A DNA stretch of 64,000 bases from Peribolospora baueri (taxonomy: Eukaryota; Basidiomycota; Peribolosporomycetes; Peribolosporales; Peribolosporaceae): the NCBI GenBank assembly GCA_029717555.1, contig JAMDHS010000064.1, positions 57,365-121,364 of the forward strand, read 5' to 3'. Of the stretch, positions 60,097 to 64,000 are shown in pieces (position 1 is the stretch's first letter; each line of letters starts with the position of its first letter). The notes below the pieces were generated by a model. It saw only the letters and a list, made by a program, of their open reading frames with translations, did not search any database and was not told the DNA's origin. Made by a program: the position numbers and the translations under genes.

Positions 60097-61101
60097 CTAC
60101 TTCACGTCTCGTCCCCTGACCGTGGCCCTTCCCTCAGCGTCCGTGATATCAAACTGAATCACAAAGAACGTCTTCGAGCCGTCCCTCGTCTTGCACTCGT
60201 ACCGCACAGGCTGGCCGTCCCAGTACCTCCGCAGGTCAAAGCTCATTCCCCCGGAGAAGGGGATCCCGAGGCTGAGATCGGAAAAGTTGACGAACCCGTT
60301 CATAAAGTCGCAGGTGACAACGTCGCGCGGGGTGATGCGCACCGACGACCGTCGTTCGGCCGAGGAGAAGTGACTTCGTCGGACGTCGTGCGGCCTGGGC
60401 GGAGAGGTAAAGTCGGGTAGCTTGGCGGGGGATACGCCGGTCGTAGGATCCAGCTCGTCCTCGTCACCGTCGTCGGACGCAATGTAGAAGAGAGGCGTCA
60501 CATTGTCCTCGACATCCGTCTCGGCCGTCCAGCCCGCTTCCGTGGAGGGGAAGGCGGGCCAGCCGCCCTTAGCGAACTCGTGCTGCGCGTCGCCTGACAC
60601 GTCCGAGGTCGCCGCCGTCCCGGGCAGCCTCGTCACGTTTAACCTCTGCATGGTGGCAACGAGCGGGCTGACCGCCCACGGTTTGTCGGCGTAGAGGTCA
60701 CATGTCAGGCTAGGATCGATGACCTTTGCGAACTGGACCGCCGCGCTCGTGCCCCACGGCAGCGAGTCTCGGATGGGCCGGTCAAAGAAATTGCCGAAGA
60801 CGATGTCGTCGGCCGAATACGACCCGTCCTCCGAGTCGGAGCTGGGCAGAAAGCGACCCTGTATGACGATGCTCCATGTCATGCCGTGGCCGTTGGTGCC
60901 GGGACCCGCGTCGAAGTACGGCGACGACTCGCGGTGGTCCACGCCAGCCGGGTCCTCGCCGGTGAAGTCCTTGATGCGCACAGCGATGCGGCCGACAAAG
61001 TGACGGGAAGCAACAACAAACGGTATGTCATCGTGGTTGACGGCAACGGCGGAAAGCGAGTCTGGCGACGGCCCGGCGGTGACGCTTAGGCGTGGTGCCA
61101 T
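60097..61101 (-). CDS. DUF1769 family protein
   Basis: Intronless as modelled, 334 aa, start ATG at 61101 and stop TAG at 60097-60099. The N-terminal HFVGRIAVRIKDFTGE and following SSPYFDAG..GMTWSIVIQGRFLP, then DDIVFGNFFDRPIRDSLPWG and DPSLTCDLYADKPWAVSPL, fit the fungal domain of unknown function DUF1769. A Ser/Asp/Thr-rich linker follows, and the C-terminal block FVNFSDLSLGIPFSGGMSFD with CKTRDGSKTFFVIQFDI resembles the second conserved part of these proteins. Function is unknown. Convergent with the monooxygenase gene, whose stop is 236 bases away. Being intronless is rare among the genes of this window. Confidence 0.8.
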   Translation of the reverse strand: MAPRLSVTAGPSPDSLSAVAVNHDDIPFVVASRHFVGRIAVRIKDFTGEDPAGVDHRESSPYFDAGPGTNGHGMTWSIVIQGRFLPSSDSEDGSYSADDIVFGNFFDRPIRDSLPWGTSAAVQFAKVIDPSLTCDLYADKPWAVSPLVATMQRLNVTRLPGTAATSDVSGDAQHEFAKGGWPAFPSTEAGWTAETDVEDNVTPLFYIASDDGDEDELDPTTGVSPAKLPDFTSPPRPHDVRRSHFSSAERRSSVRITPRDVVTCDFMNGFVNFSDLSLGIPFSGGMSFDLRRYWDGQPVRYECKTRDGSKTFFVIQFDITDAEGRATVRGRDVK

Positions 61102-62405
61102 GGTAGCGGGCCGGAGGAAGGAGCGACGATGGTGAACGTCGTGTGTACGAACGCAATCGGACAAGGCAGCTTATGTAACACTTGGCCATCCTTCCCTTCG
61201 CCGCAGCAGATGTCACGTGCAAATGGGAGGACATGGATGCGAACGGGCCATCGACCATTCCGGTCGCGCGACACGGCGTAGTGATCCGAAAACAACACAC
61301 GCTGTTTCAACGAAACCGGCGTCCGTCTTCAGAAATGAATGTCTCAAGCCCGGTGGGGTAAGCGTTTGATGGAACACTTACGCTACTATAGCTCGACCGA
61401 ACAGCTCACACTATGACATGTGCGTCTGCTCCGAAAACAACGGACGCGTGTGCTGTTTTGGAGCGCCATAGAATGCGTGCTCCCTTAATCAGGCGGGGGG
61501 TTCACTAAAATCTGAACGGGATTCGTCTCCTGCTCGTCCACTTCCTACGGAATAGGCACTCTTCTTCTTCTATAACCATCTCACAGCAGCACACCAGACG
61601 GATGCGGTGGTCGGGACGTGGAAATGCTGTGAATCTACTCACCATTTCGCACCCATCCGGTGATGGCACCCTGATTCAACTTCACACTTTGCTGTGGATG
61701 CGACATCGACACTGAAGCAAACAGCCGGAAAGGTAGAGATGGGGCCATGGACAAGACGGGGTGCTCAGCGTTGGCCTCACCGCCTAAGGTATAAGAAGAC
61801 CGGCTCTCGTCGGTGTCCTCTCCATTTCCTTCACCAGCAGCCCAGAGCTCTCTCTCTATTCTCCATCTAGATCTTACAATTTCCCTAGATCAGTGAGTTT
61901 AAGTCTCTTCCTTTTATTGAGCGCCCTCACCCTCCTTTTCTTCACTCCAGCAACAGCCCAGCGAGCCGTCTCTCAATTTGCCTCATCCACCACGCAACCA
62001 CCTAGGTTCAAGTATCTCTATTTTCTTAAACGCCGTAGCTTGTGTGCAACTGACCTTTTCGGCCGCCGTACTCACAATAATAGCTGTGATTCCCCTACTC
62101 ATACTGGTTTTGGCTGCCGTATTAACCCTGGTTTTGCGACCTAAGGCGTGCGGTGCCGGTCGCTGCTGCGGGGCCCTCGACTGGGGATGCGGCCTGGGGA
62201 TGCGGCAGATGGAGGGGTGGAGGTCAAGATGAGCTGCGGTGGAAAGACATCAGAAGAGTCGCTGGTTGGAGGTGTTCGTGGAGGGGCATCGGACGGCGCT
62301 CAGGGGTCCGGAGCTCCGACAATCACAGCCACGCGCCAACGCGTTTTCCCTTCCACTTCTACGATTACCGCCCTTGGTGTTGGCGTCCCTCCTCCCATGC
62401 ATAAG
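61102..62405. other. Upstream of DUF1769 gene, then possible start of an unrecognised transcript
   Basis: The left part is the DUF1769 promoter. From about 61790 there is a TATAAG sequence, C/T-rich leader-like DNA, a good intron shape (about 61893 GTGAGT to 61952 CAG), and a plus-strand stretch about 62005-62143 encoding hydrophobic segments (AAVLTIIAVIPLLILVLAAV). No complete gene model was reached. The end of this region runs into the tandem cassette array. Confidence 0.35.
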
Positions 62406-63269
62406 GTGAGAACTTCCAAAACCTCCCTCTCATTGATTGTGCTGATCTTAACCAATGCTCTCTTTTCCTCTGGTAGGTACCGGCCTTGGTGCGGAGGAGG
62501 AGGTGATGCGGGGGGGTGGGTTGGCTTCGCATGCTGCCTGTGGGCTGGCATCGCGTCCCGCCTCCAATGCACACGGTGAGTACTTCCAAAACCCTCCCCT
62601 CTTATTGACTGTGCTGACCTTAGCCAATGCTCTCTTTTGCTCTGGTAGGTCCATTATATCCCTTCCTACACCCATGGACCTTGATGCAGAGGAGGTGCGA
62701 TCATTGGGGACCAAACCCAATGATCGAGCCCCCCACCCCCTCTTTCCTGGTGGTAACCTTCAGACTCCAATGCACAAGGTGAATACTTTCAAAACCTCCC
62801 CCTTCATCGACTGTGCTGACCTTAACCAATGCTCTCCTTTCCTCTTGTAGGTCCATTATACCCCTTCCTTACCCATGGACCTTGATGCAGAGGAGGTACG
62901 ATCATTGGGGACCAAAATCACCAATTGATCAGGCCACCCGCACTGGTGTTGGCCTCCCGCCTTCAATGCACAAGGTGAGCACTTCCAACCCTCTCCCCCC
63001 AATGTATATGCTGACCTTGAGACCAATGTTCTCTTCGTGCTTTGGCAGGTCCATGATCATTGGGTAGACCACCCCTTTGATCCTCTCCTCTCCTCTATAT
63101 TGGACTTGATGCAGAGGCGGTGGAGATCATTGGGGAAATTGGGCACCCCATTGATCTCACTCTTCTGGTGTTGACCTCCCGCCTCCAATTCACAAGGTGA
63201 GCACTACCAAACCCTCTCCCCCTCATTGACTGTGCTGACCTCAACCAATGCTCTCTTTTGCTCTGGCAG
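62406..63269 (+). repeat. Tandem array of five intron-bearing cassettes
   Basis: Five diverged copies of a module about 170-222 bases long. Each contains a splice-ready intron of 71-74 nt: 62406-62476, 62576-62648, 62779-62850, 62975-63048, 63197-63269. Each starts GTGAG or GTGAA after an exon-like ATGCAYAAG (variants ACACG, ATTCACAAG), has a TGCTGAYCTT branch-like site, then ACCAATGCTCTCTTTT-type pyrimidines and TAG/CAG. The exon-like parts (99, 130, 124 and 148 nt) share TCCATTATA, GACCTTGATGCAGAGGAGG and GATCATTGGGGACCAAA, but indels shift their frames relative to each other. Read as an array of duplicated exon-intron units; coding or non-coding is open. Confidence 0.8.
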
Positions 63270-63777
63270 GTCTATGATCATAGGGGCTGGGACCCTTTGA
63301 TCAGACCTTGATGCTTTGAAAGCGGAGTGGCGGCACAGGCTGGTCCTGCGCCGCAGGTAATCGTAGGGAAGGGAGACGCGGGCCGTGGTTGGGCGTCGGC
63401 AGTGGACGGCCCCTGGCGCTCGTCAGCCCCTGAACACTTTTCGACCAGCGACTTGAGGGAGAGGTCTCTCTCATAGGCGGTTTGTTGCGACTTCCCCACT
63501 CCAAAGTCTGTCGCAAAACCAGGTTGCAGAGCCATACTCGGGTCTTGTTGGTGGACGGCAGGCACCAGCATGACCTTTGGTCGCAAAACTAGTTTTTTTT
63601 TTTTAGCAGATTACAGCTACAGGTACCCGCACGGACCTTGGCCGCAAGGCCTCCTTCCTATTTCCCCTTTCTTTCCCTCCCTTTCCACCCACAGGCACAG
63701 ACAAGCCATTGACCAGGATCTCCTTCCATCGACAGGCATCTCAGGGTCACTCTCACTTTTATCTCCCCCTTTTTACA
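63270..63777. other. Region between cassette array and T-tract repeats
   Basis: About 500 bases without a supported gene. It has a T-run (63593-63604) and two occurrences of GTCGCAAAAC that are the reverse complement of a GTTTTGCGAC at 62131-62140, hinting at inverted repetition across the array. Confidence 0.4.
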
Positions 63778-63860
63778 CAGGTACCATCAAGCCTCGACAC
63801 ATCCACCCATCAATCCATCAACCTCGACCTTTTTTTCTCTCTCCCCTTCTCCCCTTCTCT

Positions 63861-63891
<31 letters not shown>

Positions 63892-63966
63892 CCCAGGTAC
63901 CATCAAACCCATCCATCAATCCATTAACCTCGGCCTTTTTTTCTCTCTCCCCTTCTCCCCTTCTCT

Positions 63967-63998
<32 letters not shown>

Positions 63999-64000
63999 CC
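63778..64000. repeat. Tandem repeat with two 29-30 base T-tracts
   Basis: Two copies, from 63781 and from 63897 to the window end. Each begins GTACCATCAA right after CAG, continues through CATCAATCCAT and TTTTTTTCTCTCTCC, and ends in a T-tract (63863-63891 and 63969-63998). The first copy ends in CCCAG, so each unit resembles an intron 3' end. The second is cut by the window edge. Confidence 0.85.

Noticed and set aside
57110-61101. Secondary-metabolite cluster around the flavin monooxygenase
   Set aside because: Neighbours are PPIL3 and a DUF1769 protein; no synthase, transporter or regulator is present.
61893-62144. Frame with a signal-peptide-like start (SLFLLLSALTLLFF)
   Set aside because: The frame opens with GTG that is itself part of a GTGAGT intron donor; the hydrophobic run is the pyrimidine-rich intron.
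1-64000. CRISPR array, bacterial operon, prophage or insertion sequence
   Set aside because: Spliced eukaryotic genes throughout; the only regular array (62406-63269) has intron-like units, not repeats with unique spacers.

Overview
The window is nuclear DNA of an intron-dense, GC-rich fungus, almost certainly a basidiomycete yeast; Pucciniomycotina/Microbotryomycetes fits best, but that placement is inference. The signs are short GTGAGT-type introns (about 50-125 nt), many with a CTGAC/CTAAC-like branch site, many tiny exons, CT-rich leaders, a CPL1-type cysteine-rich secreted protein, and single-copy genes with fungal architecture. I rebuilt gene models by hand from splice sites and reading phase. 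For every recognised gene except the left-edge partial, the exon lengths add up to an exact open frame.

Layout. 1-2383: 3' part of a prenylcysteine oxidase gene. 2720-4729: MoaB/Mog-domain protein with microexons. 6281-7471: secreted protein with dibasic-bounded repeats and a C-terminal CPL1-like domain. 9108-15054: very large disordered protein. 15494-16981 and 17222-18330: complex I 30-kDa subunit and splicing factor SPF27, sharing a divergent promoter that carries telomere-like TTAGGG repeats. 19675-25841: BCK1-type MAPKKK. 26478-31000: tandem set of diverged, unrecognised paralogues, the last one a fragment. 31817-33217: Mediator subunit MED6. 33442-36774: Ecdysoneless/SGT1 protein, divergent from capping protein beta (37032-38358). 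40397-45773: CSC1/OSCA-type channel. 46947-48416: low-molecular-weight tyrosine phosphatase in nine exons, divergent from GID8 (49053-50485). 50866-52962: JMJD4-type oxygenase. 53053-54418: translin-associated factor X. 54813-56224: cyclophilin PPIL3. 57110-59860: flavin monooxygenase. 60097-61101: DUF1769 protein. 61900-64000: a repeat-rich end with a tandem array of intron-bearing cassettes and two T-tracts of about 30.

Most genes are unrelated housekeeping functions (respiration, splicing, transcription, cell-wall signalling, actin, protein turnover, RNA processing). I see no metabolic cluster. The most unusual signals are microexons of 5-6 nt that each restore a diagnostic protein motif, the Kex2-type repeat protein fused to a CPL1-like domain, the decaying tandem paralogue family at 26.5-31 kb, and the cassette array near the right edge.
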